Origin: Rikenellaceae bacterium | GTDB lineage: Bacteria; Bacteroidota; Bacteroidia; Bacteroidales; Rikenellaceae | DNA: 42,335 nucleotides | Reading direction: 5' to 3' | NCBI GenBank assembly: GCA_017415005.1 | Contig: JAFQJK010000101.1 | Coordinates: 1 to 42,335, forward strand | In this document: one piece after another, positions 7,181 to 16,225 of the stretch | Numbering within the stretch: the first letter of the stretch is position 1 | How the letters are laid out: every line of letters begins with the position of its first letter | Notes under the pieces: model-generated | Database searches by the model: none | Told to the model about the DNA's origin: nothing | The model's input: the letters and a program-made list of their open reading frames with translations, nothing else | Translations under genes and position numbers: made by a program

Positions 7181-9544
7181 TTAGAACGGATAGCCGATGG
7201 CAATGTGGAGTCCCAGTCCGTCCTTAAAACTACTTATATTATAGTATCCCCGCTTCTCGGGATTGGGATACGGCGTGTGCAGGCCGATACCGAGGTCGGC
7301 GCGCAGCACCAGCACGCTGATATCGACGCGGAGCCCGACACCGGTACCGAGCGCGATCTCGCGCGGCAGCCCGCGCCACGTGAGCAGGCCGCCGGGACGC
7401 GCCGGATCGGGGCGCAGCAGCCAGATGTTGCCCGCATCGAGGAACACGGCGCCGCTCAGCCGGCTGATGATCTTGAAACGGAACTCGACATTGGCCTCGA
7501 GCTTGAAGTCGCCCGTCTGGTCGAAGTAGCCGTTACGGTCGCCCTCGGGCGGACGGTAGCTGCCCGGCCCGAGCGAGCGGATCGTGAAAGCCCGGATACT
7601 GTTGGCGCCGCCGATGTAGAACTGCTCGCTGTAGGGCATCACCTTCGAATTGCCGTAAGCGCATCCGGCACCGATCAGGAAACGCGTGGCCAGCGTATTG
7701 TTCTGCCCGATACGGCGGTACCATTTGATCTCGGATATCCCCTTGACGAACTGGGAGAACTCGTTGCCGAACAGTTGCTTGGGCTCCTTATGCCGGAACA
7801 GCTCCATCGCCCCCGAGAGGATATTGCCGGCCTGCGTGGCCGTGTTCTGCCAGAACAACCGGTTGCGGCCGCCACCGTAGCTCTTGTCGAACGTATAGGT
7901 ATAGCCGATCATCGGGATGAACTGATCCTTGAAGCTCAGCGCAATGGCCGGGTTCTGGGCCATCGTCTCGTCGAACGAGGCCGAAGTGCTCAGCAGGTTG
8001 TTGTAGGTCAGCTTAAAGACGGTCAGCGAGTGGTAGCTGTAAGGCGAGGTCTGAAAGTCCCAACCCGCCGATCCGCTGAACGAGATCATATGGAAGAACC
8101 GGGGACGGTTCATCAGGTCGGCACCCAACTGGAAATTGGTCTTGGCCGGATATTTCGGATTACGCCCGAGCAGGTGCGGGATCAGCCGAGGGACAGCCAG
8201 CGTGGCATTCAGCCCCAGCTCGTAAGAGTTGAGCAACGACGACTTGACACCGTCCTTGCGGCTGCCCGTCTGCCACTCGTACGAGCCGTTGGCCTTCACG
8301 GTGAAGACCTCGCCGCCGCGGAACAGGTTGCGGTGCGTCACGCCGAAGATAATACCTGGCCCCGCATAGCTGTTCGACTTGGACGAGACGTCGACCTCGA
8401 GGTTAGATTCGAGCGGCATATCGAACGCCGCCTCAACGCAGACGTCGAGCGTATCGGCCCGCCCCACCGAGTCGAGCGGCGTCACATTGAGATTGACCGA
8501 GCGGAAAATACCCAGCCGGCCCAGGTTGTTCTGCGTCCGGTTCTGCGCCTCGACAGTGAACAGTTGCCCTTCGTGAAGATCGACCAGACGAGCCAGCACG
8601 GCCGGGCGGATACGCAGCGGCTTCTGGTAGGCGACCCGCATCCCGCGCACATCGATCGTATCGGGCTCGCCGGGCCGCACGCTCTGTAACGACACGCTCA
8701 CCTTACCGACCGAATAAACGTCGAGCGCGCGCGGAGGCACCCCCTCGCGCAGCGCGAGCCGAAGGTCGACCCGACGGCGCTCCTGCGTCGTATCGGCCTC
8801 ATAGGCCAGGTACTCGGGCCGGAAATAATAGTAGCCCCGGCTGCGGAACGTATCGGTGATGCGCGAGCGCTCGGCCGAAAGCGTATCGAGGTTGTACTGC
8901 GCACCCACGCGCAGCAGCGAGGTCTGCCGCAGGCTGTCGATCAGCTCGCCCAGCTCGCCCTCCTCCTGCGGGTAGGCGATCCGGCTGTAAAAGAAGGGCG
9001 GGGCGACCCGCACGTCATAGCTGATACGCGCCTTTTTCGGGTTGCGCTTCGAGGGCAGCAGCTCATAACCGGCCGACGAGCTGAAGTAGCCGTAATTGCC
9101 CAGGATATCGACCACGACCTTGCTGCGCACGTCGGGCTGGACCTGCGAAACGAGCACCGGGTCCTTGGCCAGCTTCTTATAGATCCAGTACTTGAAGCCT
9201 TTCTCTTTGGGCGTATAGAAATGGTTATAGACCCAGAGGCCCACCGGGAACGGTGTGCGGACATAGGGGCTGAACAGCGGGTTGTTGGGCTTGACCGAGA
9301 GCGGCGACCGCGCAGCCGACTCGGCGGCCCCCGAGACGACAACGCCCGAGTCGCCTTCGATCCGGATCTTCCTGACGCCCGTATACAACTGCTCGTCCGA
9401 CTGCAGGCGGCTCGTGGTCGAGCAGGAGGCCAGCAGGGCCACCGCCGCCACGGCCAGCAGCGGCAGGCTGCGGCACACCGTTCCCCTGCGGCAGCGCTTC
9501 CGGCCGCAGACGCCCATGATACGATATTTCGTTCGATTACTCAT
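7181..9544 (-). CDS. tamL: TamL, lipoprotein TamA/BamA-family outer-membrane protein
   Basis: The 787-residue protein has a lipoprotein signal (AVAALLASC-type, cysteine at about residue 41). POTRA-like periplasmic repeats follow (roughly 50-400), then a C-terminal Omp85 16-strand barrel ending in phenylalanine (LHIAIGYPF). In the barrel, GGANSIRAFTIRSLGPGSY matches the conserved loop-6 region of BamA/TamA, where the core motif is RGF/RGY. Bacteroidota carry a lipidated TamA counterpart called TamL, and the upstream neighbour is tamB, overlapping by 8 bases. The pair should span the periplasm and help insert or move material to the outer membrane. The substrate is unknown. An ATG ten codons later (MGVCGRKRC) is an alternative start. 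Confidence 0.9.
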   Translation of the reverse strand: MSNRTKYRIMGVCGRKRCRRGTVCRSLPLLAVAAVALLASCSTTSRLQSDEQLYTGVRKIRIEGDSGVVVSGAAESAARSPLSVKPNNPLFSPYVRTPFPVGLWVYNHFYTPKEKGFKYWIYKKLAKDPVLVSQVQPDVRSKVVVDILGNYGYFSSSAGYELLPSKRNPKKARISYDVRVAPPFFYSRIAYPQEEGELGELIDSLRQTSLLRVGAQYNLDTLSAERSRITDTFRSRGYYYFRPEYLAYEADTTQERRRVDLRLALREGVPPRALDVYSVGKVSVSLQSVRPGEPDTIDVRGMRVAYQKPLRIRPAVLARLVDLHEGQLFTVEAQNRTQNNLGRLGIFRSVNLNVTPLDSVGRADTLDVCVEAAFDMPLESNLEVDVSSKSNSYAGPGIIFGVTHRNLFRGGEVFTVKANGSYEWQTGSRKDGVKSSLLNSYELGLNATLAVPRLIPHLLGRNPKYPAKTNFQLGADLMNRPRFFHMISFSGSAGWDFQTSPYSYHSLTVFKLTYNNLLSTSASFDETMAQNPAIALSFKDQFIPMIGYTYTFDKSYGGGRNRLFWQNTATQAGNILSGAMELFRHKEPKQLFGNEFSQFVKGISEIKWYRRIGQNNTLATRFLIGAGCAYGNSKVMPYSEQFYIGGANSIRAFTIRSLGPGSYRPPEGDRNGYFDQTGDFKLEANVEFRFKIISRLSGAVFLDAGNIWLLRPDPARPGGLLTWRGLPREIALGTGVGLRVDISVLVLRADLGIGLHTPYPNPEKRGYYNISSFKDGLGLHIAIGYPF

Positions 9545-12500
9545 CTTCAGATTGGCTTGTAGTTTCGGGGACCAGGACGGCCGGCTGCGCGGCCTGCCGT
9601 TTCGCCGCCCTGCGCTGCGCGCGCTTCTCTTTCTTCAGCTCCCGCACCTCCTTGGGCCTCGTGAGGCGGAACAGCTCGCCCAGTTTAAGCATCTTCTTGC
9701 GGACGACGAAGCCGACGCCCGTTTCGGTCACCTCGCCTTCGAGGATACTCTCGTAGCCCGTATGCCGGAACACCTTGATAAACATATTGTCGCGCTTGGT
9801 AAGCATATACTCGAGCGAAATATCGTCAACCAGGTTCTCCTTGAGGTTCTCGGTCGGGTCGGCGTCGCTGCTGAAGCTGCCGCCGATCACCGCGCGCACC
9901 CGGTCGTTGAACAGGCTCTTGGAGAGCTTGTACGAATAGTCGGTGCGCTGACTCTGGCCGCTGGCCGTCATCTCGTCGTAGGTGTCGATCCCGAAGCTCA
10001 GGTCGACCCCCTTGAGGTTGTTCTGGGCCCACTGGTTGAGCTCCTTCTCGATGAACGAGTTGAGCGGGTTGTTCTTATTGGCCTTGGCCGTGGTGCCGGG
10101 ACCCGTGTAGGTATTGTAGACCAACAGCGCCATAGCCTGGGTCGAGCGCTGCTCGGCCGTGAGCGACGAGAGCTCGTTCTGGATCGTAAGGTCCTGCGGA
10201 GCCGAGAGATCGAACATGATCGACAAGTCCTCAAGCGTGTTGCGGATCACGATCGTGATATCGAAACTCACCTGGCGGCTGTTCTGCTCGTCGGTCTGCA
10301 CGGTCGTGCGCACCGTCTCGACAGCCGTGATATTGAGCCGCGGATCGGCAATGTCGCCCAGCCACTCGACATAGCTGCCACTCGTGATCTTGAAGTTCTT
10401 CTGCGAGATCACCGGCGGATTGTAGCGCACCGTACCGCCCGTCAGCTCATAACGCCCCGAAAAACGGGTATCGCCCAGCGGGTTCATCGAGTAGGTCAGG
10501 TTGCCGCCGCCCTGCAGGTCGATCCGGTTCTTGCCGTCCTCCGAGAGCAGTACGGCCATCTTGACCGCCGGGTTGATATCGACGTTCATCAGCATATCCA
10601 TCCCCCCGATATTGACCGCGGGCGGACGCGGCGGCAACAGCAGGTCGGCCGTGTCGGCGAACGACACGAAGGTCACGAGGTTCTGCGGTTTCTCCTTCAC
10701 GTCGAGCGGCGAGTCGCGCATCACATAGTTGACCTCGGTGCCGCCCAGCAGGTTGACATGGCCCCGGACCACCAACTCGTCGATCGGCCCCCGCGCCGTG
10801 GCCCCGAGGTCGATATTGGCCTTGCCGTAGACCATCGACTGACGGTTGCGCGGCACATTGATCACCTGGAAGTCGGTCGCCGCGACGGCCAGGTCGGCCA
10901 CGATCGCCGCGAAATCAGACATATCGACCGTACCGTCGATCGTGAGCGGCTTCCGGTTGGGCCCGGTGATCGCGAACTTATTGAAATGCACGCGACTGCT
11001 GTCGATCGTGATCCGCTCGGACGACAGGTCGAAGCCGGTACCGATCATCGGCACGTAGAAGCGGGTCGTGTCGAATTGCAGCTCGCCGTCGAGCCTGAGC
11101 GCCGACGGCGTCCCGGTCGCCGCGACATGCCCCTTCAGCGCACCCTGCAACCGCCCCATATCGGGCGGGAGAAACGCATTGGCCACAGCCAGCGGCAGCG
11201 CCGGCAGCGCCACCGCCATATCGAGCTCCTGCTCGCTGCCGGGATGATAGTTGCCCCTGACGGTCAGCGCCTCCTGCCTGTTGACCAGCATACGAAGGTC
11301 GACCACCTGGCCGAGCATCGTATCCATGCGGTACATCAGGTCGAGCCCGAGATCGCCGACCCGGCTGCCGTCATACTGCAACCCCCTGACCCCGACCTGA
11401 CCCTCGGCATCGACCAGGCCGCCGTGGAGCGCCGCCGACACGTCCACATCGAGCACGCCGCCGAGCTGGGGAGCCCCGGGCAACAGTGCCAGCGTCTTGC
11501 CGATGTCGATCCCCGCAATATCGAGCCGGACACCGTTGTGGCCGCTGTCGCGGAGCGTGACCGACCCGACATGGAAGCGCTGCCCCCCGGCCTCGAGCCG
11601 TATATCGGCAAACATCTCCTGATCGAAGCGATACGTGAAGTAGTTGTCCTTATTGACCGTCCAGGGCTCGAACCCGAGGATAGGGTGCTCGGGGATCATC
11701 GTCACCGTCACGGCGCTGTCGGCCAGCGATGCCCGCAGGCCGAAGTTGAAGCCCGTCTCGCGTGCCTGGTTGCGCTGCAGGAAACGGAGCAGCGCCTCGT
11801 GCCCCTCGACGTAGCCCCCCAGCGCGATGAGCGCCATGTTGTTCTGCTGCGTGCCGTCGTTATCGGCCAGCCGCAGGTAGAAGCTGAGGCGGTCGTTCTG
11901 CTGGACCACGCCGGCCGACACCGTATCGAGGATCATGCCCTGCGTGGCCAGCCGGTTGACCAGCATCTTCATCGAGAACGGACGGCCCGGCTTCGAAGTG
12001 GCATCGACCGTGAGACTGCCGAACGCCATATCGCGCACGCGCAGGAAATCGTTGACCGCATTGCGCAAGCCCGCCGAGACCCGCAGGTCGAACGGGGGGA
12101 TCCCGGCCCCGATCTCGGCCATCGCCAGGTCGCCCCGCGCGATCTGCCCGGCGGCCAGCACCGCGACCTGCGAGAAACCCGCAGCCAGCGTATCGACCGG
12201 CACCGGAGCGTGAAAATCGAGCGCCAGGTCGCCCGAGCGCACCGCAGCCTGCACCGATCGCAGCCCCGTTTCGGCCGTGACGGCCGTGCGCTGGATATTG
12301 TGCACATGCCAGCGGTCCTCGATCCGAATACTGTCGAACACGGCATTGAGCCCGTAGCGGCCACTGTCGGCTGCCGAGGCCTTCACATCGAGCGTCAGCC
12401 CGGCGCGAACCTTGTCGGGAGACAGGTGCAGCGCGTACAGATCGACCATCGCAATGCGCCCGCGCAATGCCGCCTGCTGCTGCTCGCGCGTCAGACGCCC

Positions 12501-14363
12501 CGTAAGGCCGAGATCGAAATCGAGCGCCCGGCCGAGGCCGGTCAGGCGTCCCTGCAGGTCGTGGTCGGCCAGCGACACATCGACCCGTATGCTGTCGTAC
12601 ATATAGCCCTTATAATCGAAACGGTCGAGCGCGAACCCCGCCTCGGCCTGCATGGCCTCGGCGAACGGATCGAAACCCGTACCCCCGACCTTGAGCGAGA
12701 GCGTCACGAGACCCAGGGAGTCGAGCGGCAGAAAGTCGCGGACCGGGAAGCTGTCGCACACGAGGTCGGCAGCATAAGCCTGCCGGTGGGGATCGAACCG
12801 GCCCGAAAGCGTCAGTTGAGGGCGCGCCTGCCGCCCCACCGTGAGAGCGACGCTGGGCGCCAGCGCACCCCCGCGGGCCTGAACCTGCCCGTCAAGCGCA
12901 AGGTGGTCCGGTATCCGCAGCCGATGCCGCAGAGCCGTATCGGGCAGCAAGGAGGTCAGGAAGCCGAGCCGGTCGAACGTGCCGTGCAGCTTCACCGCCC
13001 CAGCGAGCCTATCCGGGCTCATCACCGATTGCAGGTTGCCCTGCGCGAGCAGCGCGATGTAGCCCGGCATCCCGAGCTGCACCCTGCGCAGGTAAAGCTG
13101 CGCAAGCGACCCGTCGACCCGCGCATCGAGCGCAAGCGACTTGCCGGCAACCGCATGCCGCAACACGGGATCATCGACCGGAAAGGCCAGCAACAGATCG
13201 GACGACGCCAACGAGACCCGCAGGTCGGCATCGAGCGGAGCGTCCTGTTCCATACGGAGAATCCCCGCTCCGGCCGTAAGGTCGGCCTGTACGCTCGACG
13301 CCGCCGTCTCGAGATGCAGACCGGTCAGTGCGACACGCACGCTGTCCATCACCACGCCGCCGCTAAGCGAGCGTATCTCGAGCCCGCTCCGCTCGCGAAG
13401 CGAAAGCCGGGCGATCCGGGCAGAGACCTCGCTCCCCCGGTTCCAGACCGAGTCGACCGTGAGGTTGAGGCCCGTCACCTCGATATGAGACGGATCGAAC
13501 CCCGGCTTCGGCTCACCCCACAGCGAGCCGTAGACCGCCGCGTTGTCCCTGAGCCGCACCTGCCCCACCCGGACGGTCCAGGGTGCCGATGTCACCCCCG
13601 ACGAATCGGGCGCAGTCTCCGGGGCCTCAGCATGGCTCGCCGTATCGGTCAGGAACGAGTAGCGCCCGCCGCCGAGCATCACGCGGTCGACCACCACGTC
13701 CTGAAGTCCCAGGTCGACCGTAGCGCCGGTGAGCCGCCCGTCATCGAGCGCCACGTCGAGCTTCATCGCCGGGTCGGCCATCGCCATGGCAAAGCCGATC
13801 GACGAAAGCTGCAGCCTCTCGACGTCAAAGCGCCAACGCAGCGGCACCGTATCGTTCTGTGGTAATGTATCGGGGGCGGAAAGCCCCAGCGAAAGCGAGA
13901 CATCGCCATCCGCAAGTTTGAGAAGCGGCACGCGGGCTGTCTGCCGTTTCAGGTCAACGGCGTCGGCCTGAAGGATCAGCGACCCCAGCCGGGCCTTCAG
14001 GCCGAACTGCGACACCGTATCCGCGTAATCGGCCACCACATCGCTCAGCGCCAGCCTCTGCAGATCGATCTGGCCGTGCAACAGCGGCCAGAAAGCCACG
14101 TCGAGGCGCAACGCGCCGCAGTAGGCCAGCGTATCGCCCCCGGCATGGGCCATGAGCGCCCGGTCGAGCCGCAGATGGAGCGGAAAACCGAGCCTTATCC
14201 GCCCGACCGCAAGGCGCATATCGGTCTTCGCAGCCACGAACTGCTCGGCCTTACGCTTGGCAAAATCCTGTACGAACGGAATATACAGCACAAACGGAAG
14301 AAGCAGCAACAGAACCACCAGCACGGCAAGCACGCGCAGTATGTAACGGAACACCTTTTTCAT
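9537..14363 (-). CDS. tamB: TamB, translocation and assembly module inner-membrane protein
   Basis: From the ATG at 14363 (MKKVFRYILRVLAV) the protein is 1608 residues, within the large size range of TamB. One N-terminal membrane helix (VLVVLLLLLPFVLYIPFV) anchors it in the inner membrane, followed by KRKAEQFVAAKTDM and an AsmA-like start. The long middle is made of repeated beta-strand units rich in LD..V..DG, as in the taco-shaped groove thought to carry lipids or guide proteins. The last 400 residues match the DUF490/TamB domain (INPAVKMAVLLSEDGKNRI ... LSSLTAEQRSTQAMALLVYN). It is translationally coupled to tamL. The upstream in-frame sequence to 14525 overlaps the promoter and was left out. 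Confidence 0.92.
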   Translation of the reverse strand: MKKVFRYILRVLAVLVVLLLLLPFVLYIPFVQDFAKRKAEQFVAAKTDMRLAVGRIRLGFPLHLRLDRALMAHAGGDTLAYCGALRLDVAFWPLLHGQIDLQRLALSDVVADYADTVSQFGLKARLGSLILQADAVDLKRQTARVPLLKLADGDVSLSLGLSAPDTLPQNDTVPLRWRFDVERLQLSSIGFAMAMADPAMKLDVALDDGRLTGATVDLGLQDVVVDRVMLGGGRYSFLTDTASHAEAPETAPDSSGVTSAPWTVRVGQVRLRDNAAVYGSLWGEPKPGFDPSHIEVTGLNLTVDSVWNRGSEVSARIARLSLRERSGLEIRSLSGGVVMDSVRVALTGLHLETAASSVQADLTAGAGILRMEQDAPLDADLRVSLASSDLLLAFPVDDPVLRHAVAGKSLALDARVDGSLAQLYLRRVQLGMPGYIALLAQGNLQSVMSPDRLAGAVKLHGTFDRLGFLTSLLPDTALRHRLRIPDHLALDGQVQARGGALAPSVALTVGRQARPQLTLSGRFDPHRQAYAADLVCDSFPVRDFLPLDSLGLVTLSLKVGGTGFDPFAEAMQAEAGFALDRFDYKGYMYDSIRVDVSLADHDLQGRLTGLGRALDFDLGLTGRLTREQQQAALRGRIAMVDLYALHLSPDKVRAGLTLDVKASAADSGRYGLNAVFDSIRIEDRWHVHNIQRTAVTAETGLRSVQAAVRSGDLALDFHAPVPVDTLAAGFSQVAVLAAGQIARGDLAMAEIGAGIPPFDLRVSAGLRNAVNDFLRVRDMAFGSLTVDATSKPGRPFSMKMLVNRLATQGMILDTVSAGVVQQNDRLSFYLRLADNDGTQQNNMALIALGGYVEGHEALLRFLQRNQARETGFNFGLRASLADSAVTVTMIPEHPILGFEPWTVNKDNYFTYRFDQEMFADIRLEAGGQRFHVGSVTLRDSGHNGVRLDIAGIDIGKTLALLPGAPQLGGVLDVDVSAALHGGLVDAEGQVGVRGLQYDGSRVGDLGLDLMYRMDTMLGQVVDLRMLVNRQEALTVRGNYHPGSEQELDMAVALPALPLAVANAFLPPDMGRLQGALKGHVAATGTPSALRLDGELQFDTTRFYVPMIGTGFDLSSERITIDSSRVHFNKFAITGPNRKPLTIDGTVDMSDFAAIVADLAVAATDFQVINVPRNRQSMVYGKANIDLGATARGPIDELVVRGHVNLLGGTEVNYVMRDSPLDVKEKPQNLVTFVSFADTADLLLPPRPPAVNIGGMDMLMNVDINPAVKMAVLLSEDGKNRIDLQGGGNLTYSMNPLGDTRFSGRYELTGGTVRYNPPVISQKNFKITSGSYVEWLGDIADPRLNITAVETVRTTVQTDEQNSRQVSFDITIVIRNTLEDLSIMFDLSAPQDLTIQNELSSLTAEQRSTQAMALLVYNTYTGPGTTAKANKNNPLNSFIEKELNQWAQNNLKGVDLSFGIDTYDEMTASGQSQRTDYSYKLSKSLFNDRVRAVIGGSFSSDADPTENLKENLVDDISLEYMLTKRDNMFIKVFRHTGYESILEGEVTETGVGFVVRKKMLKLGELFRLTRPKEVRELKKEKRAQRRAAKRQAAQPAVLVPETTSQSEDE

Positions 14364-14396
14364 CTGTCGTCTCTGACCTGTCGTTACCCGGAAACC

Positions 14397-14417
14397 GCGG
14401 GCAGGGGCGTCGCCCGC
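14397..14417 (-). repeat. Hairpin in the tamB 5' leader
   Basis: GCGGGC and GCCCGC form a 6-bp GC stem with a 9-base loop, 33 bases upstream of the tamB start. A second small GC hairpin (GCCGGG/CCCGGC) lies near 14439-14452. The predicted leader is about 150 bases and could fold, but I recognise no riboswitch. Confidence 0.35.
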
Positions 14418-14476
14418 AACCCGCCGGCCGCTCATACACGCCGGGCACCCGGCATACCTACCAATTTCACGCCAAA

Positions 14477-14508
14477 TTTGCTTTTCCGCAGCAGGCTCGG
14501 TATATTTG
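14477..14508 (+). promoter_or_regulatory. Promoter of lemA
   Basis: TTTG (14477-14480) and TATATTTG (14501-14508) are separated by 20 bases, an exact match to the Bacteroidota -33/-7 consensus. Initiation would fall near 14514, leaving a leader of about 50 bases before lemA. It points toward the tamB promoter. Confidence 0.75.
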
Positions 14509-14524
14509 TTAACGGTTGCCGCCA

Positions 14525-14557
14525 CAAAGATAAAAGGTAACCGGCAAAAAACACAAA
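14525..14557 (-). promoter_or_regulatory. Promoter of tamB-tamL
   Basis: On the minus strand TTTG (14557-14554) and TATCTTTG (14532-14525) are separated by 21 bases, an exact consensus match. Initiation would fall near 14519, giving a leader of about 155 bases. It lies inside the lemA leader and faces the lemA promoter. Confidence 0.7.
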
Positions 14558-14566
14558 CCCCGTCCC

Positions 14567-15136
14567 ATGGACCTATCCATTATTCTTATTCTGCTTGCCG
14601 CGCTGATCGTGATCGTCATCCCGGTCACGATCTACAACCGGCTGGTACGTAACCGCAACCAGATCGACAATGCGTTCGGCGCCATCGACGCCATGCTCAA
14701 AAAACGCTACGACCTGCTCCCCAACCTCGTCGAGACCGTCAAGCGCTACGCCGCACACGAGTCGCAGACCCTCACGCAGCTCACCGGGCTGCGGGCCGGT
14801 AAGGGCTATCAGGAACTCGACCCGACCGCCAAGGCCGGCTTCGACCGCGAGTTCACCGCCGCCGCGCGCAGCTTCTTCGCGCTGGCCGAGAACTACCCCG
14901 ACCTGAAGGCATCGGAGAACTTCCTGCAGCTGCAACGCACGCTGAACGAGACCGAAGAGCAGCTCTCAGCCGCCCGCCGCACCTATAACGCCGCAGTCAC
15001 CGAATACAACAACAGCGCGCAGACGTTCCCCTCGTCGCTCATCGCAGGACTATTCGGCTTCGGCCCGCGCAAGGTGCTGGAGATCCCGCAGGAGGAGCGC
15101 GCAACGCCCGACCTGAAAAAGATGTTCGACAACTAA
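14567..15136 (+). CDS. lemA: LemA family protein
   Basis: The 189-residue protein matches LemA in length and layout. It has a short N-terminal membrane helix (IILILLAALIVIVIPVTIYN), then the family signature VRNRNQIDNAFGAIDAMLKK, RYDLLPNLVETVKRYAAHE, and a helical bundle with LQLQRTLNETEEQLSAARR and YNNSAQTFPS near the end. It is inner-membrane anchored; the role in bacteria is not settled, though links to envelope stress and membrane remodelling have been proposed. The DUF3137 gene follows after 9 bases, a common pairing. It has its own consensus promoter facing that of tamB. Confidence 0.93.
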   Translation: MDLSIILILLAALIVIVIPVTIYNRLVRNRNQIDNAFGAIDAMLKKRYDLLPNLVETVKRYAAHESQTLTQLTGLRAGKGYQELDPTAKAGFDREFTAAARSFFALAENYPDLKASENFLQLQRTLNETEEQLSAARRTYNAAVTEYNNSAQTFPSSLIAGLFGFGPRKVLEIPQEERATPDLKKMFDN

Positions 15137-15145
15137 CCGGCCGCC

Positions 15146-16063
15146 ATGTCCGACGAACTGGTCGAGAAGCTGCACGCCGCCGTCAGGCCCCAGTGCGAGG
15201 CTTTCGAGGCGCAGCGCGCCACCTACCGCCGCCAGGTCGTGCGCACCAGCCTCGCGCTGGTCGCCGTCGCCGCCGCCGGAAGCCTGCTGTTCGACGACCT
15301 GCTGATATACGGCCTCTGCGCGCTGACCGGCGCAGGCATCGTCATCGCCGTCGTCGCCGGCATCCGGTCGTCGCGGCTGACCGGCTACTATAAAACAGCC
15401 ATCATGCCCGAGATCGTCGCGCGCATCTGCCCCGGCGCTACATACAGCCCGGACGAGGGCATCCCCTACGCGATGTTCGCCGGCAGCGACCTGTTCCGCA
15501 CGCCCGACCGATACAGCAGCGAAGATATGATCGCCGGCACGATCGGCCTCACGAAATTCCAATTCTCCGAGGTCCAGGCCGAAGAGAAGATCGTCACCCA
15601 CACCAAGAACGGCACGCAAACCCGCTGGCAGGACATCTTCCGCGGCTTCCTGTTCATCGCCGACTTCAACAAGGACTTCCGGGGCCGAACCACGCTCACG
15701 CCCCGGGGCCCGCTCGGCGCGCTGTTCGGGGGCAGCGACCGGGTGAAGCTCGAAAATCCCGAATTCATGAAGCGGTTCGACATCCGCTCGACCGATCAGG
15801 TCGAGGCCCGCTACATCCTCTCCCCATCGCTGATGGAACGGCTCGTCGCGCTCAGCGACAAGTATGGGCGCGGGCTGCGCGTCAGCTTCACACGCTCGCT
15901 GATCGTCGTGGCGATCCCCTCCGGCACCGACCATTATGAAGCCAGCGTCTGGCGCAGCATCACGAGCCACAAGGCCCTCCAGCGCGACATCCTCTCGATC
16001 CTCAACCTCACGGCGATCGTCGACGAGCTCAACATGAACACCCGCATCTGGAGCAAAAGATGA
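15146..16063 (+). CDS. DUF3137 domain membrane protein
   Basis: The 305-residue protein follows lemA by 9 bases and must be cotranscribed with it. A soluble N-terminal stretch leads to two adjacent membrane helices at about residues 30-70 (TSLALVAVAAAGSLLF and LIYGLCALTGAGIVIAVVAG). A large cytosolic domain follows, with TGYYKTAIMPEIVARI, then ADFNKDFRGRTTLTP and VSFTRSLIVVAIPSG, the pattern of DUF3137. The function is unknown; the steady pairing with LemA suggests one complex or process at the inner membrane. A long frame on the opposite strand over the same region is a GC-driven shadow. Confidence 0.88.
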   Translation: MSDELVEKLHAAVRPQCEAFEAQRATYRRQVVRTSLALVAVAAAGSLLFDDLLIYGLCALTGAGIVIAVVAGIRSSRLTGYYKTAIMPEIVARICPGATYSPDEGIPYAMFAGSDLFRTPDRYSSEDMIAGTIGLTKFQFSEVQAEEKIVTHTKNGTQTRWQDIFRGFLFIADFNKDFRGRTTLTPRGPLGALFGGSDRVKLENPEFMKRFDIRSTDQVEARYILSPSLMERLVALSDKYGRGLRVSFTRSLIVVAIPSGTDHYEASVWRSITSHKALQRDILSILNLTAIVDELNMNTRIWSKR

Positions 16064-16085
16064 TGCGGAAACGGCCCGCGCCCTA

Positions 16086-16114
16086 TTGTCGTTCCGGCCA
16101 AAAGTGTATCTTTG
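16086..16114 (+). promoter_or_regulatory. Promoter of the GxGYxYP glycosidase gene
   Basis: TTG (16086-16088) and TATCTTTG (16107-16114) are 18 bases apart; the -7 box is an exact consensus match. The leader to the ATG at 16226 would be about 105 bases. Confidence 0.65.
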
Positions 16115-16225
16115 TCTTTATAAGGAGATGTCCTCCCGCAAGCGGTCGCCGGACCGTTTCCCGGCGCTTCGAAGCAAGAGGTATGTCTGTCACCCGTGTA
16201 CAACTGTCGTCAAAACCATCCGCAT

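Noticed and set aside
9282..13865. 1527-residue open frame on the plus strand
   Set aside because: It lies opposite tamB and is composed of repeated Arg/His/Asp/Gln-rich sequence with no domain, a typical antisense shadow in GC-rich DNA.
14364..14525. N-terminal extension of tamB
   Set aside because: It contains the lemA promoter and starts at the tamB -7 box; the membrane helix begins right after the ATG at 14363.
15050..15970. 306-residue frame on the minus strand
   Set aside because: It is antisense to lemA-DUF3137 and has low-complexity composition with no family resemblance.
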